From: Darksidea phi
Lineage: Eukaryota; Ascomycota; Dothideomycetes; Pleosporales; Lentitheciaceae
Reading direction: 5' to 3'
Length of the DNA: 64,000 nt
NCBI GenBank assembly: GCA_030770425.1
Contig: JASJFT010000062.1
Span: 62,001-126,000 of the forward strand
Part shown: piece by piece, positions 35,110 through 48,971 of the stretch
Position numbering within the stretch: position 1 is the first letter of the stretch
How the letters are laid out: every line of letters begins with the position of its first letter
Translations under genes and position numbers: made by a program
Notes under the pieces: generated by a model
What the model was told of the DNA's origin: nothing
Seen by the model: the letters and a program-made list of their open reading frames with translations, nothing else
Databases searched by the model: none

Positions 35110-35880
35110 GGTGGTTGGCGAAGGTTTGAGTGATGGCGTGAGGATTGCGGCTCTATGCTATGTGAATCACGGGTGGGGTGCGATTTTTGGAGATGTAGAT
35201 CGCGCTAGGCGGGATTAGGCCTAGTAGTTGTCTGCTGCAGATTCACCATGTAAATGGAATATCTTTGAGTTCAAGGGAAGTAGAACGGGCGTGCCTGTTG
35301 TGTGAATATCCCACCAGAAGTTTCCCCGAGACTTTTCCTCAGAGTGAACACCGGATCGCAGATTAACTCCAGTGGTACCCACTGCCTCGCGATTTACCAG
35401 CAGTAACAGCTCTAATCCTTACCATGGAGTTGACCACCCCCTACATGGACTTTACGTACTTAGTAGGCCAACCTCAAGAATCAATTTCTGTCTCATAAAC
35501 GCATCTAGCGTCAATTGATTGCTAGACCTGTGTGCACAAGCAAGTCCAGCTACGGCGCATATGAACATTCGTGAATATTTGAAGCCGCCTAGCAGTCACG
35601 TGTCTCATTATAGAAATATCTCATAGTGTAAATGTATGCATTGGAAACGGTGCTGGATATTGTGTGCAATAAATGGTGAAATCTTCAACGAGGCATTTTC
35701 ACAAGCTGGGTTGGCATACCCTGGTCGGTTCAGAGGTTGAAAGTTTTAGATTGGCAGCTACGACCGCCAAGGGTTACCGGAGCTCTTGCACCTCCTCTTT
35801 CCCGCTCGACACCTACCTCAACCTCATCCTATACCTCTCCAATTCGCCTTGTCTGTCTTCGTGGCGTCTTTATTGTCACG
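35110..35880. promoter_or_regulatory. Divergent promoter region ELP3 / LSC1
   Basis: 771 bp between the two start codons. It contains a CACGTG palindrome (about 35597-35602), the core of E-box/bHLH sites. Regulation by such a factor is only a possibility. No other element was recognised. Confidence 0.35.
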
Positions 35881-37188
<1,308 letters not shown>

Positions 37189-37479
37189 GTTTGGTTACTC
37201 ATGGAAGCTTGACGAAGTTCCTTTGGTTCGATATCTGTTTAGAGCGCATCCGCGGTTGGGCAAACTGAGATGGCGGCGTGGTGGGATGCCATTTGTACCA
37301 ATCCCGTCCATGTACATTTAGTCATTTAGAGCAATGTCACCTGTCTGCATTGAACCCACAAGACACCCTGCTTTATACAATACCCAATCCTGAAGATTGC
37401 CAATGTAGGTGGTCAAAGCTCCGGATTTGTCGAACTCCCCCAACAACTCTGCAATGTCACTTTCGCTACAAACCCAACC

Positions 37480-38532
37480 ATGTCAAAAACAAAGACAAAA
37501 CGTGCCCACCGCGAACTCAAACGCGACAAAGCCCGCAAGCTCGCTGCGCATCAACGAAAAGCCGCCTCGGCCGCGAAACCAACCCTGAAGCCCACCACTG
37601 CACCACCGCCCCCAAAGAAGCAGAAATTAAACCCTCCAACCCCCGCGACTGGAACTCCACCCGCAAAGACAGCCCCAAAACCACACGTCCAAGCCTCCCA
37701 AAAACCCTCCATACCCTTCGACGTCTACGACAACATCCTTCTCGTAGGCGAGGGCGACTTCAGCTTCACCCACTCGCTCTGCATATCGCACGGCTGCGCA
37801 AACGTCACAGCGACATGCTACGATACCGAAGCCGAAGTGCGCCAAAAATACCCCAGTTTTGCAGCAATCGAGGAAGAATTAGGGGGTTTGACGCCGCCCG
37901 TGCCACTGCATTATGGCATTGATGCTACGAAGTTGGGTGCGTATAAGGCGCTTAGAGGGGGAGGGGAGGAAGGGGATGGAGAGGGATGGGATGTTGTTGC
38001 GTTTATGTTTCCGCATACGGGGGGTTTGAGTACGGATGTGAATCGGCAGGTTAGAGCGAATCAGGCACTGCTCGTGGGGTTCTTTAAGGCGTGCCTAGAT
38101 GTATCGGATAAGCAGGATAGGAACGGGATGGAGAGGAAAGACAAGAGTGATGAAAAGGATAAGAAGAATGTAGCGCCTAAGAAACCACGTACACCTTTTC
38201 TTAAAACCGGCGGCAAAGTCATCGTCACGCTCTTCGAAGGTGAACCGTACACGCTCTGGAACGTTAGGGACTTGGCTCGACATGTAGGTTTGAAGGTGCT
38301 GCAGAGTTTCCGCTTTGATTGGGACAACTACCCTGGATATCATCACGTCCGCACGCTTGGTGCCATCGAAGGCGGCGGAGCCTGGAAGGGCGAAGATAGA
38401 CAGGCGCGCATGTATGTTTTCGAGAAAGTCGCCAGTTCGCCGGCTTCGGAGAGAGGAAAAGAGCAAGGCAAGAAGAGCAAGAATAAGAAGAGGGTGAGGG
38501 AGGAGAGTGCGAGTGAGAGTGAGGAGGGGTGA
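37480..38532 (+). CDS. BMT5: 25S rRNA (uridine-N3)-methyltransferase BMT5-like
   Basis: Single exon, 350 residues. After a Lys/Ala/Pro-rich basic N-terminus (about 1-80), typical of nucleolar proteins, the Rossmann methyltransferase domain starts with NILLVGEGDFSFTHSL, the SAM-binding glycine motif of the BMT5/DUF2431 family. It continues with ATCYDTEAEV, VAFMFPHTGG and GKVIVTLFEGEPYTLWNVRD. A lysine-rich insert (about 205-235) and an acidic C-terminal tail flank the core. In yeast Bmt5 methylates a uridine of 25S rRNA. The gene lies 291 bp after LSC1 on the same strand. Confidence 0.9.
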   Translation: MSKTKTKRAHRELKRDKARKLAAHQRKAASAAKPTLKPTTAPPPPKKQKLNPPTPATGTPPAKTAPKPHVQASQKPSIPFDVYDNILLVGEGDFSFTHSLCISHGCANVTATCYDTEAEVRQKYPSFAAIEEELGGLTPPVPLHYGIDATKLGAYKALRGGGEEGDGEGWDVVAFMFPHTGGLSTDVNRQVRANQALLVGFFKACLDVSDKQDRNGMERKDKSDEKDKKNVAPKKPRTPFLKTGGKVIVTLFEGEPYTLWNVRDLARHVGLKVLQSFRFDWDNYPGYHHVRTLGAIEGGGAWKGEDRQARMYVFEKVASSPASERGKEQGKKSKNKKRVREESASESEEG

Positions 38533-39024
38533 AAGATAGTCTGTCTCCTGGTGGGCTTTGAAAAATACATAAGAGTATAAGACGCATGACTGTAGGCAAT
38601 TAGTTCGAGAGAGGGAAATATCGAGGTGGATGACGAGAGTTACAGAGGTGGCTACTGTTGTAGTAGCCTTCTGTCCTAGAGACGGGACGATAAGTTCCCT
38701 CTAGATCAGCTTTGCCGACTTCGTACCCGGACCCCTAGTAGACCTTTTGACCAAGACAAGGGAGTCAACCAACCCGTGTCGATTCTCTCTCAGAAACACG
38801 GGCCACCTTATAGGGCCTACGAGCAGGCAATGGGGAAACAAACAGTTAGACAATGAGTTGAGAACGTCGAACAGTGCAGAACACAGCTAGCTTGAGCTAG
38901 TCCATAGTATTTGTCCGGAGAAGAGTACATATTAGTAGTCATACCATGTACACGAAAAGATGCCTATTCCCAAACGCCAGCGCTATGCCATGCAAGAAAG
39001 CGAACGCCATGCCCCTCACACCAA
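38533..39024. other. 3' intergenic region between convergent genes
   Basis: About 490 bp between convergent gene ends; no feature recognised. Confidence 0.4.
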
Positions 39025-40456
39025 CTACATGATGAAGACCTTCCGAATCTCGCTCTCCCGCCACTTCTGCCCACCCAAACCCTCCACAGGATCCCTAACA
39101 TACCCCTTTTCCACGCCCATTGCATCGTTAAATCCGTTCAGTCTTTCCCTTCCGTACACACGGCCGTTCGGCAACACAACTGGGTCGTTCTCGACCAAAC
39201 TCTTCGAATGATGCGCATACGGTACATTTCGTGCAAGCTCGTTGAGCTCGGTACTGCAGATCGGGCAGACGGATGTTGTAGACGACGAGGCGTTACCGGA
39301 AGACGCTGTGAAGGCGGAGTGGCAGGAGGGTGTCTTTAGGGCAGACAGGCCGGCGGAGAGGGCGATGTGGAGAAGAGGCCGGGGTGGGAGGGAGTAGAGG
39401 GTGTGGTGGGTTGTTAGAAAGAGATGGGCGAGGTGGGTCCAGCGGGTTTCGGAGTATAGAGACTGTCCATGTACGTTAGCCACGCTTCAAAGCAGATGAT
39501 GGAAGGGTGCGGGAGAAATGGAAGGACGTACCGCATAAGGCTCCACACTGTCCCAAGGCTTATATGCCAACAAGCCCGCCGCCTTTTTCAACAACTCAAA
39601 ATCTCCACTCGCACTCAGATACTTCTTCGCATGCGCCCTAGCCTCAACTAACTTCTGCTCGCCTCCTTCCCCGCCACCACCACTCAGACTAACCCCATTC
39701 AAGCCATCCATCTCCTCCATATCGACATCGCGGATGCCCAACTCATGCCCCTGTCTAACCAACTCGATATATTGCTGCAGCCTGAGTTCAAACTCCAGCA
39801 TATTCCCCTGCTTCTTCAACTCCTTGCTGTTTTCCTTGCACCAGTTGAGAGCCTGACTTGTACTCCGTTCTTCGCTCAAGCTGCGCTGAATCTTATGACA
39901 TGCGACAAATGCGTCGACATCGACCAGCTCTTCTATGCCCTGACTCGCAGCTAGATGCGCCGCGCTTTCCGAGTATCCTTCCCGGAGCAGATAATCAACG
40001 AGTAAACGTGATAACCGTATGCGCGACCACTCATCGTATTTCACATCCACAAGGCTCTGGACTTCATATAGATCCTGCAGATGCTGTAACCGCGCCCTGT
40101 TGGATTTATGTATGCGCATTTCCTCCTCATGCAAACCGCCCAATTTCCGCTTCAACCCTTGCATCTTCGATATCATGCTATCGAGTGAGGCGAGCGTGGC
40201 ATCGGGGGCGGAAGTCTTGGACGCGGATTTGGTGGCGGTAGTTAGAGTGGAGAGCACGTCTTTTGTGGTGTTCTCGACGTAGCGCTGAGCGTTCTTTTGG
40301 TTGCGACGCGAGAGCTCGTAGGGCATGCGGAGGAGGGGTTGGTCCTGTGGCGTTTCGCTATTAGCTTGCGAGAAGTCCAAATTGGGTGGCGCAGAGAGCA
40401 CGTACGAGGAGGAGGTGCGACTCGGCGTTGAGCTTCGTCGTCGTGAGCTCCGCCAT
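39025..40456 (-). CDS. FYV10: GID complex E3 subunit FYV10/GID9
   Basis: Three exons (40456-40406, 40344-39532, 39462-39025) give 433 residues. Exon 1 supplies MAELTTTKLNAESHLLL and joins to DQPLLRMPYELSRRN. A coiled region is followed by LisH (WSRIRLSRLLVDYLLREGY), CTLH (IEELVDVDAFVACHKIQRSL), and a CRA region that ends in the spliced motif YASLYSETRWTHLAHLF and RPLLHIALSAGLSALKTPSC. The C-terminus has the degenerate RING of this family (CPICSTELNELARNVPYAHH). The protein is a core subunit of the CTLH/GID ubiquitin ligase that degrades gluconeogenic enzymes in yeast. The human counterpart is MAEA. Confidence 0.93.
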
Positions 40457-41008
40457 GGCCGGCAGATGGGATGTGTCGTGTCCTAGGACTGGGAGATTCG
40501 TGTCGAGCTGTTCTTGGCGGAGTCAAATATTTTCAACGCTGAACGAGTGTGGGTGTGGCTACAGTGTCTGCGAGGGGAGATAGCGTAAATGATAAAGTGA
40601 AAGGTCCAGAGTCGAGGTACAAGTTCGCGGGGTCAGTCGTCACCGCCCACAGCTCACGGGTCGGTACGTGCTGCTAACCTCCCACCCTGCACATCATGTG
40701 GACGCCGCGTCAACGAACACTTGTGCATCCATCGCACCAGCACAATTATATTGGACAAGATTCATTTTGTTTCTACCCATATCATTTTGATCGTAGCCAT
40801 AAGTCTAGAAACTCCTCTAAGCCCAATGCATCATAAAACGCAAAATCCAGATGCCTCTACTCATGCAGAAAGACGCTGAAGCACGTCCTGAAGACTTGCT
40901 CGCCTCCCGTACATGTATCCAGACTCTGCACTGAGATCATCGCTTTTGGTGTGTTTTCATACCGCGACCGGGTATGCATGCAATTTGCGAAAACCATAAC
41001 CTCTCCCT
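40457..41008. other. Intergenic region
   Basis: About 550 bp; holds the FYV10 promoter and the 3' end of the ABC-F gene. Nothing else recognised. Confidence 0.4.
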
Positions 41009-42966
41009 TTAGAGTGCACCAGAAGCAAGCATCTTCTTCTGGAGATGCTTCTTGTAGCTACCAATGCTGCCGTCCCACTTTCTTACCGTCTTGTGTTCGC
41101 ACACCATGATGTCCTTTGCAATCTTGTCGAGCAATCTGTAGTTCATTAGCGATAGAAGATGGATATGGGATAGGAGAAACGTACCGGAAGTCGTGGGATA
41201 CAACGACAACACCGCCACTAAACGCGTTAATAGCATCCGCCAAACTGTCGATAGTCGGGATATCGAGGCCGTTCGTAGGCTCATCAAGCAATAACATGTT
41301 CGGGCTCTCGATAGCTAGCAAGGCGAAAACGATACGGCTCTTCTGTCCCTCGGAAAGTGTAGCCATCTTTGCAGTCTGACTCTCACCACTCAAGCCGTAC
41401 CGGCCAAGCTGCTGGCGCCAGTACTGGTAGTCCTGGGACACATTGGAATACTTGTCGCGGACAAAATCAAGAGCTGACTTGGTCAGGTCGAGCTGTTCCG
41501 CAGAATGTTGGCTGTACATTCCAAGCTTCAAATGGGTATGGCGAGACACGACGCCCGAAGTGGGTGACAACGTTCCTGTAAAGATGCGGAGTAGAGTCGA
41601 CTTGCCAACACCGTTCGGTCCGACGAGCGCAGTTCGAGAGTCCATGTCGACACCAAAATCCAAGTTCTCGTAAAGGTTGTCCTCTGGCTTGCCAGAATAG
41701 GAGAATGTCACATTGTCAAGCGAAAGCACAGGAGGAGGCAGCTTCTCGACATCGGCAAAACGGAAGGTGAAGACGCGGTCAGAAATAACAGGCTGGATGA
41801 AGCCGTCGGCCTCCATCTTGTCCAAGATCTTCTGGCGTGACTTGGCTTGTCGGACCAAATTGGCGTAGGTACCGGCAGAAGCGATGAACTTCTTGATGTG
41901 CTTGATCTCGTCCTGCTGCTTCTCGTAGGCCTTCATCTGGTTGATCTCCTGCTCCGTGCGCGTCTTGATGTACGTGTCGTAGTTACCACCATAGTAGATG
42001 AGCTGCTTCATGCGCATATCGATCATATTGGTGCAGACGCCGTTCAGGAAGTCCATGGAGTGCGACACGAGAATGAGAGTGCGATCCCACTTCTTCATGT
42101 ACTCCTCCAGCCACACACAGGCCTCCAAGTCCAAATGAGCAGTTGGGTCGTCGAGCAAAAGCAGCGAAGGCTTGACGAACAGAGCTTTGGCGAGGGCGAC
42201 TCGCATCTTCCAACCACCAGACATGTCTTTTGTCTTCTTATTGATAGTCTTCTTATTGAACCCGAGACCCGTCAGGATAAGCGATGCGCGTGTGTGAAAG
42301 GTGGAGGGGTCCATGCCCTCTTGTCGCTGAGAATCGTTAGCCATAGCAGCGTCAAGATATGTCACAGGAACGTACCTCATAGATCTCCTCCAACATCGGG
42401 CTCTCCGGGCCGTCCTTCTCAAGAATCTCCTCAGCAAGCTTCTCGAGCCGAGCCAGCTCGTTCTCAGCCTCTCTCACGACCCACTCCAAGGCACCCAGCT
42501 CGGTGGCGGGGGCGCCCTTGTCGAGTAGGTAGATGTCGATGTGTTCGGGGAAGGGAAACTCGCGCTTGTCGATGGCCTTGAGCAGCGTCGACTTTCCGCA
42601 GCCGTTCTCACCGAGCAGCCCATATCGTCGGCCGTAGTTGATTTCGATGTTGGTGTCGTTGAAGAGGACGCGGCCGTGGAACACAAGTGAGGCCGAAGTG
42701 ATCTTGACATCGCGGGAGGCTTCGAGGGAGGAGAGTACACCGGTCGTAACGCGATCTGAAAGGCCGTGCTTGTCTTCTTGGAGTGTAAGCTTCTTGACTT
42801 CTTCGTTCATATCGAGGTCCGCATCATCGTCGCCGTTGACGGATGAGGCCTTGGAGGCATTCTTGGAGGTCGCCTTAGAACCGACCCTGGATGCGGCTGT
42901 CTTCTTGGGCTCTTTGCCGTCGGCGGCGCGCTTGGCCTGGCGGGCGGCTTTCGATGCGGAGACCAT
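41009..42966 (-). CDS. ARB1: ABC-F ATPase ARB1-like, ribosome biogenesis
   Basis: Three exons (42966-42376, 42326-41185, 41135-41009) give 619 residues (yeast Arb1 610). There are two ABC domains without membrane segments. The first has Walker [10 protein letters not shown], signature MSGGWKMR and Walker [13 protein letters not shown]. The second has [17 protein letters not shown] and [12 protein letters not shown]. The lysine/alanine-rich N-terminus and the linker [15 protein letters not shown] are typical of ARB1/ABCF2 rather than GCN20 or eEF3. In yeast Arb1 shuttles with pre-ribosomes and supports 40S and 60S formation. Both introns have GTACGT donors. Confidence 0.93.
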
Positions 42967-43506
42967 GGTGTTCGAGTTGGAGGAAGGCGGATTGTAAGAT
43001 GGTTGAGGAGACGAAATTTCAGGTGGTAGTGGAAATCAACGTCAGGCTGCCCCGCTAAGCCCACCAACCGCGTTATCGATAAGCGCTCGAGTCGAGTCGT
43101 CGAATGCGGCGCAAGAAAGTCGGTCAGGAAGGCACTGCACAAAGAAACGTAGTGGAGCGTTTTCTGGGTGATGGTGCAAAGCGTAACGAGTAGAAGCTAA
43201 TTACAAAGAAAACTTCTTCGTGCGGGACAGAAGACCTTGGAAAGGATTTCCCGGCGACCAATTTTTCTTCGGGCTGCTCACTGTGGCGAGGGCAATCTGG
43301 CCAATCAGAGTACAAGCTCAGCAATGTAGTGTGAAACGCCTCAGCATCAAACGGGAAAAGATGAGCCTGACGACCTTCACTGAACAATACCTCGAAGTGA
43401 AGCAGGGGAAACGGTTGGCTTTTGTATGCGTACATCATAATCCGGACACCTTCCCATGCATTCGATCCACGCTATGCTAGTACACTAATCCCAGCGACAA
43501 AGACCC
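42967..43506. other. Intergenic region
   Basis: About 540 bp, probably the ARB1 promoter plus the 3' end of the HPP gene. Nothing else recognised. Confidence 0.4.
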
Positions 43507-44565
43507 TTATTGATTCACGGATGCAGACGCATCGCTGTCACTCCCTAACCCACGGCTCGGAACCATCGTCACCTCCGCGCTCGACCTAGCCGACACACCC
43601 TGAAGACCCTCTAGATACCCCTTCCGCAGTCGAAGCTGTAATCTTTCTAGGACTTCGACCTCTTCCTGGTTCAAGGCTAGGTCCTCTGGTAACGTGACTC
43701 CATGGGTCGAAATATTGATAACCCTGGGTCTGTCTTTTTCGTCTTCGAAATCGTTTTCCCCCTGCTCCTCGTCTCCATGGACTGATTTCCTCTCTTCAAA
43801 GCCCCCTGTTGCGTCTGGGCCCACCTCAACATCTGCTCTTCGCGTTCTTTTAACGTCTAGAGGCGTCCACCAGTATATTGGGAACTGCCGTTGGATGTTG
43901 TTGATCACCAGGCCGGCAATCAACATAAGCGTAGTCCCCCACATCACGAGGCCCACAAAATACCATCCCATTTCCGTAATCTCGGGGGACGTGGCTGCCA
44001 GAACAGCAGAGGCACCTCCAGGAGGATGAACGGTGCCCGTAAGAAGCATGGCCGCCGATGCAGTGCCGCAAGATATAGCACCTGCTATCCATTTTATCTT
44101 CTCAAAGTCGGAGTGAAGACGGAAGAGCTTTGTGATAGCGACGCCGATGATGGCGGAGAAGGTATGGCCAAGGAGAGCATTGCGCGGTTGACCGAGCGGC
44201 GAGCGGATAGCGTTGTATTCCAAGATTGCTGAGGCGCCCTTGTTGCTGTTAGCATCTCATTGCAAAGGTTTGGCTGAACATCTGAGGCTGCCTACAAAAC
44301 TCGCAATCAGCGCAGGCGGATGCCTCATCTGAACGCTCTCCGTATTGTTGAACACGGCTGCAATAATCGCCAACCCACAAAACGCCCCTATGCACGACCA
44401 GAATGCTCCCAGCACATTGCCGACGTCTTGTTTCCGCTGTTTCCTATATCCCAAGTATCTAGCTATAGGCGTCGGAAACTTGTGGAGGGGTGAGGGAGGA
44501 ACGATTCGGTTGACGTATCGGTCGAGGTCGACGTTCCATGATTCTGCGCGGGAGAGAAAGCCCAT
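43507..44565 (-). CDS. HPP-family integral membrane protein
   Basis: Two exons (44565-44296, 44238-43507, 57-nt intron ending CAAG) give 333 residues. The membrane core has several helices and the name-giving HPP motifs: QMRHPPALIASFGASAIL and GTVHPPGGASAVLAA, with SPLGQPRNALLGH between them. A soluble acidic C-terminal tail of about 110 residues (NDFEDEKDRP, LERLQLRLRKGY) follows. HPP proteins occur in bacteria, plants and fungi; some plant and cyanobacterial members have been reported as plastid nitrite transporters. The fungal function is not established, so transport is an inference. Confidence 0.87.
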
Positions 44566-45712
44566 CTTAAGTGTTTCAATCGCGACACGGATCCATGCTC
44601 TTGCGTGTAAACAAAGAAAGTCAAGACGGTTGCGCGACCATATGACCTCAAAACCATGAAAGTCGAAGTGAAAGCTACCGGCCAACAATAAACCAACCGG
44701 AAAGCGCGGTCCCTCACCTTTTACCTTTCACCCTCGCACACGTAAGGAGTACCCGTGCGCCATCGTGTTCCGCCGCACACAATGATGATCGATCATCCGG
44801 AACCAGCTCCTGGCCGCTGGGAACCGCAGAGTGACCAAAATCGGAATTCCTTGTACGTAAACTAACACGAAATGGTCCAATAGAGCGTTTCCATTATGAA
44901 ACCGCATAAGAGAGCTTTCAACTTCTCCTCGGCACGGCCGGGGGGCCGTAAATAACGTATATTCTGTGCTGCGGTTGGGTTTCACGAACTTTACATGGTG
45001 GAAGCTGACGGTTGCAGTTGCAGAACGGGTGATGGAGGACCGTGGTAGGTTGGTCAGCGCTGTAAGCTTGACAGCACGCGCCATATATGAGGCGTTGCCT
45101 CGGGCGCACGAAGCGAGATACGATGATGCGAAGTGGAGGAAAGCGATGAGAAAGGCTAATGGATTCTCGAGTTGTCACACAGTAGTCAACTAGCGTCAAA
45201 TCTGGGGGTGACGAGACCACCTTACCGCCGCCCCACTCACGATGCTTGGCGCCATCTGATGACATCATCCGCATTAATTACGGTTGCATGCAATCTCTAA
45301 TCTAAGATGGTATGCATGCAATCTCTGATCTAAGATGTAAGATGGTATGCATGCAATCTCTGATCTAAGATGCAATCTCTAATCTTAGATGGTATGCATG
45401 CATCAAGCCACGAGAAGCATGCGATGGACAGAAGCGCGAAATCGTCTAGTGAACTGTTCTACAGCTGAAAAAGCTATCTAGTCTTGCATGTGAGGGCTTC
45501 TTCTTATGCCTTTCTAGGCCGTATAACCTGCATTGATATCAGATACATGAATTCGTCCAAAGTACTTTATGACCATGAAGCGCCAGCGTGCCCCTCTTTC
45601 TATGCGAATTTTTCCACGCGTAATCGCAAATGCTGAACCGCAAACCTGACCATATTGTTTAACTATCCATCTTGAAAAGCCCTTTCCCGCGATGGGACAC
45701 CTTTTCGCCCAT
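44566..45712. other. Intergenic region with a minisatellite
   Basis: About 1.15 kb between the RAD16 end and the HPP start. It holds the tandem repeat listed separately and no supportable gene. Confidence 0.45.
45286..45404 (+). repeat. GCATGCAATCTCT minisatellite
   Basis: Four imperfect tandem units of about 23-35 bp, each built on (GCAT)GCAATCTCTRATCT followed by AAGAT/TAGAT and usually GGTAT, and ending in GCATGCAT. Unit lengths vary by internal gain or loss. GCATGC palindromes recur at each junction. Confidence 0.8.
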
Positions 45713-48700
45713 CTAACTTCCACGAAAGAGGAACTGTAGATCTTCGGGAGTTAAGCGATCCATCGCCACTTTATCGTTGTTGACTGTTCCAGCGATCATG
45801 GCTGCCTTCTTCTCCTGCAACGCAACCATACGCGATTCCACACTGTCCTCAATGCAAAGGCGCGTGATGACGCAGGGACGCTTCTGCCCGATGCGATGGC
45901 ACCGATCAGCAGACTGCCACTCGGCGGCTGGGTTCCACCACCTGTGCCATATCAGTCAAAGTTGTGTGCGTGAAAAGGAATTACTTACGGATCGACGATG
46001 AAGACCCTAGAGGCTTCGGTCAAATTCAAAGCGACGCCGCCAGCTTTGAGAGAGACGAGGAAGACTTCGACGTCCGGATTCGTCATGAAATGCTCGATGC
46101 TCTTCTGTCGCATCGCAGGAGTCATGGAACCGTCAAGCATGACCGTGTTGAAGCCTGCGCGTCGAAGACGCCACTCAATGAGCTGCAACATCGATGTGAA
46201 TTGACTGAACACGATCGACTTGAGCGTCTGCTTCTTGCTTCGCAACTTGTAGAGGTCATAGACCAGCATCTCAATCTTCGTCGATGATGTCCAGTTCTCC
46301 ATCTTGATGCGGTTGATGATGGAAGTCTTCTTGACCGAATCCTCGTCTTGTTCAAGTTCCGGCTGCTCGAAGTCGATCGACAAGGCAATGTGACAGCGTG
46401 GGCAATCGGCGTCTGTACCAGAAGCTTCGCATGTCTCCATAAAGTCTTTGACGCAAGCTCGGCAGAACTCGTGATGACAGCGAGAGCGCACGGCGTCTTC
46501 AGCCGGTTCGTCGCAGATGTTGCACACATAGACATTCTGACTACCCTCTGCTGCGCTTTTCTTTAGTAGCAAGTCCGGATGATTCGCCACTTGACGCATT
46601 TGCATGATCAAGCCAAAGATGTTGGCGTAGTTGTTCAGCATGACGCCCTGCGCAACGTATGTATCAAATTTGCGGGCGGAATTGGACATGATCGAGGTCG
46701 AGAAGTCTCGCTCAACTTCGCTGAAGAACTCGTTGTGGATGATGATGTCCTTCATCGGCAACTCCATCGAATTGGTATGGTCACGCTTCATGCGGCGTAA
46801 CATGATGCGAGCGGTGATCATGTGCAGCTTTGCGAGCGCATCCTCACGCTGCTCAACGTCGTCTCCGGTGATGGGGTTCAGAAGTTCCTGGTTGAAAATC
46901 GAGACATGCTCAGAGGCACCGTGATCACATGCTTTACACATATGATCCTCATCGACGGTCCAATGCAGCTGCTCGCAATCGCAGCTCCTACAGAAGTAAT
47001 CCGCAAACGGTCGAACTTCGAGGAAGCGCAGAAGGGAGAAGAATTCTCCAATGCGGTTCTGAACCGGCGTCCCTGATAAGCACCACTTGTAGGTGCCTTT
47101 CAACGCAAAACAGGCCTTGGCGACTCCAGTAGTTCGGGACTTGATGCTGTGCGCTTCGTCAAGAATGAGGCGGTGGTAGTGTATGGCATGAAGAGGTGAC
47201 GCCTCCTTGATGATATCTTCACCACGAGTCCACCCCTTCGTCTCCTTGCGATGCAACGATTCTAAACTGTTGTATGAAACCATAATGACGTCGAATTTTT
47301 TCAAGTCTTTAATCGTCATCTTTTTACACTTAGCGTTAGTACCATGATACACAAGCACCTTCAGCTTGCCATCCGTGTACTCTCCAATCTCGTTCGACCA
47401 TTGCATCAACGCCACCGGAGGAACAACGACGAGCGTAGGGTCTTTTGCCGGGAAATCCGACATGATGAGCGAGACGGCCTGTATAGTCTTTCCCATTCCC
47501 ATTTCGTCGCCTAGAAGACCGCCCTTATAATCGGTCTTCTCCTGTCTAGTGAGCCAACTGAGGCCTTCGAGTTGGAATGGCTTCAATCGGCGTGTGATTG
47601 ACTTAGGCTGCTCGGCTTGCTGCACTTCGAGAACAGGTATAGCTTGTAACGTATCCCACATAGTCTTCAGTTTCGGGTGGGCATCTTCGAGTCGCTCACG
47701 GTTCATGGCTCGCTTCCGTTCCCACTTGTCCTCGATGTGAGCAAATTTCTTCATACGGCTTAGACGCGCCCTTTTCTCTCGAGCACTCGAAGTCTTGTAC
47801 TTCTTGCCTCGGACTGGCTTTGACGATCGGGATGGGGTTGGAAGCACTTTCTTATTGTGCAACGCAAGTGGCACGTCGTCTTCAGTATCGCTAAGGTGTT
47901 CGATGGCATTACCGTCATCGGCATCGTCCATGCTGAGATCCGTATCGTCTAGCTTAAACTCGTCCTCGTCATCAGAGTCCTCGACGGATAGTCCATCATC
48001 AAGAACTACGGCAGTCTTGCGCTTTGCGCTGGAACGAACAGACCGGCCGCGAGCACTGCTTGGAAGATCTTCTACCTTGGCTTTCCCTTTTCCTTTGCCC
48101 TTGAAAGCAGGCGTCTTGAGCAAGGATACAGGGGCAATATCTGTATCCGAATCGAACATTATCGTATCTTCGACCGTGGCTTTGCCCTTGCCCTTGCCCG
48201 TAAAAGCGGAGGCCCCACGCCTTGGTGCCACAATTTCTTCATTCTCTGGATCGAGGGACGTAAAATCTTCGCCTCCGGTTCTCCGTCGCTTCCGTTCCTG
48301 TGTCTCCTCCTCTATCTGCATCTGCACCGCGATCTCAGCATCAATATCGAGATCTTCCCCTTCGTCTTCGGTATCTAGGATTCCGTCATGCGCACGCTTC
48401 CGTGATGATGATACGCCCAAGCCTGCACTCACAGCCTCGCTTAGGCCGCTCTTCCGTGTAGATTTCGCACCCCGCCGGGTCGAAATGGCGGGGGTAGTGG
48501 AGATGCTTGTGCCGGGCGTCTCATAATCGGAATTATCGAGTGAGGGCGAGCCAGTCGAACTGTCTTGGTCGACTTTTCTCAGTCCCTTGATGGACAGCCG
48601 CTCGCGCGCAGGTGCAGCCTTGGGACCAATAGCCACTTCTTTTAACACCCTTCTAATAGGTGCGGAAGGCTGTGCAGGCTTCTTTGCTTCGATTATTTCG

Positions 48701-48971
48701 TCGTCGACGTCAGAAGAGTCCGGTACGACCGTACGGGAGGAAGTGCACTTGATCTTCGAACGAGAGCTCTTGAGCATGCCTGTGGCCTTCACTGGCCCGC
48801 CGCGCACTGGACTAGCATCAGCAGGCAACTCGCAGCTAAAGACGGGGAATCTAAGGGTGGTTGTCGCGAGCGGATAAAGGTACTGCACTTACGAGGAACT
48901 GGGGGATCGGGCGTAGCACCTATTCCACTCGCCGGGTTGAACGACTGCCGGGTGGAACGTCGAGGCGCCAT
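45713..48971 (-). CDS. RAD16: RAD16-type SNF2 ATPase/RING repair protein
   Basis: Three exons (48971-48893, 48806-45989, 45941-45713) give 1041 residues. The N-terminus ([16 protein letters not shown]) is conserved in filamentous fungi, followed by a long acidic/basic low-complexity region with two copies of a GKGKGKA-(T/K)-VED motif. The SNF2 ATPase has [25 protein letters not shown] and [10 protein letters not shown]3HC4 RING (CNICDEP...CHHEFCRAC...CPRCH) lies between the helicase halves, as in Rad16. The C-terminal half has [20 protein letters not shown] and, across the last intron, [21 protein letters not shown]. Yeast Rad16 with Rad7 acts in global-genome nucleotide-excision repair. The first intron's acceptor is uncertain by a few codons. 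Confidence 0.94.

Noticed and set aside
37278..37922. 214-codon frame overlapping the start of BMT5
   Set aside because: Shadow frame: the methyltransferase motifs are in the other frame over the same bases.
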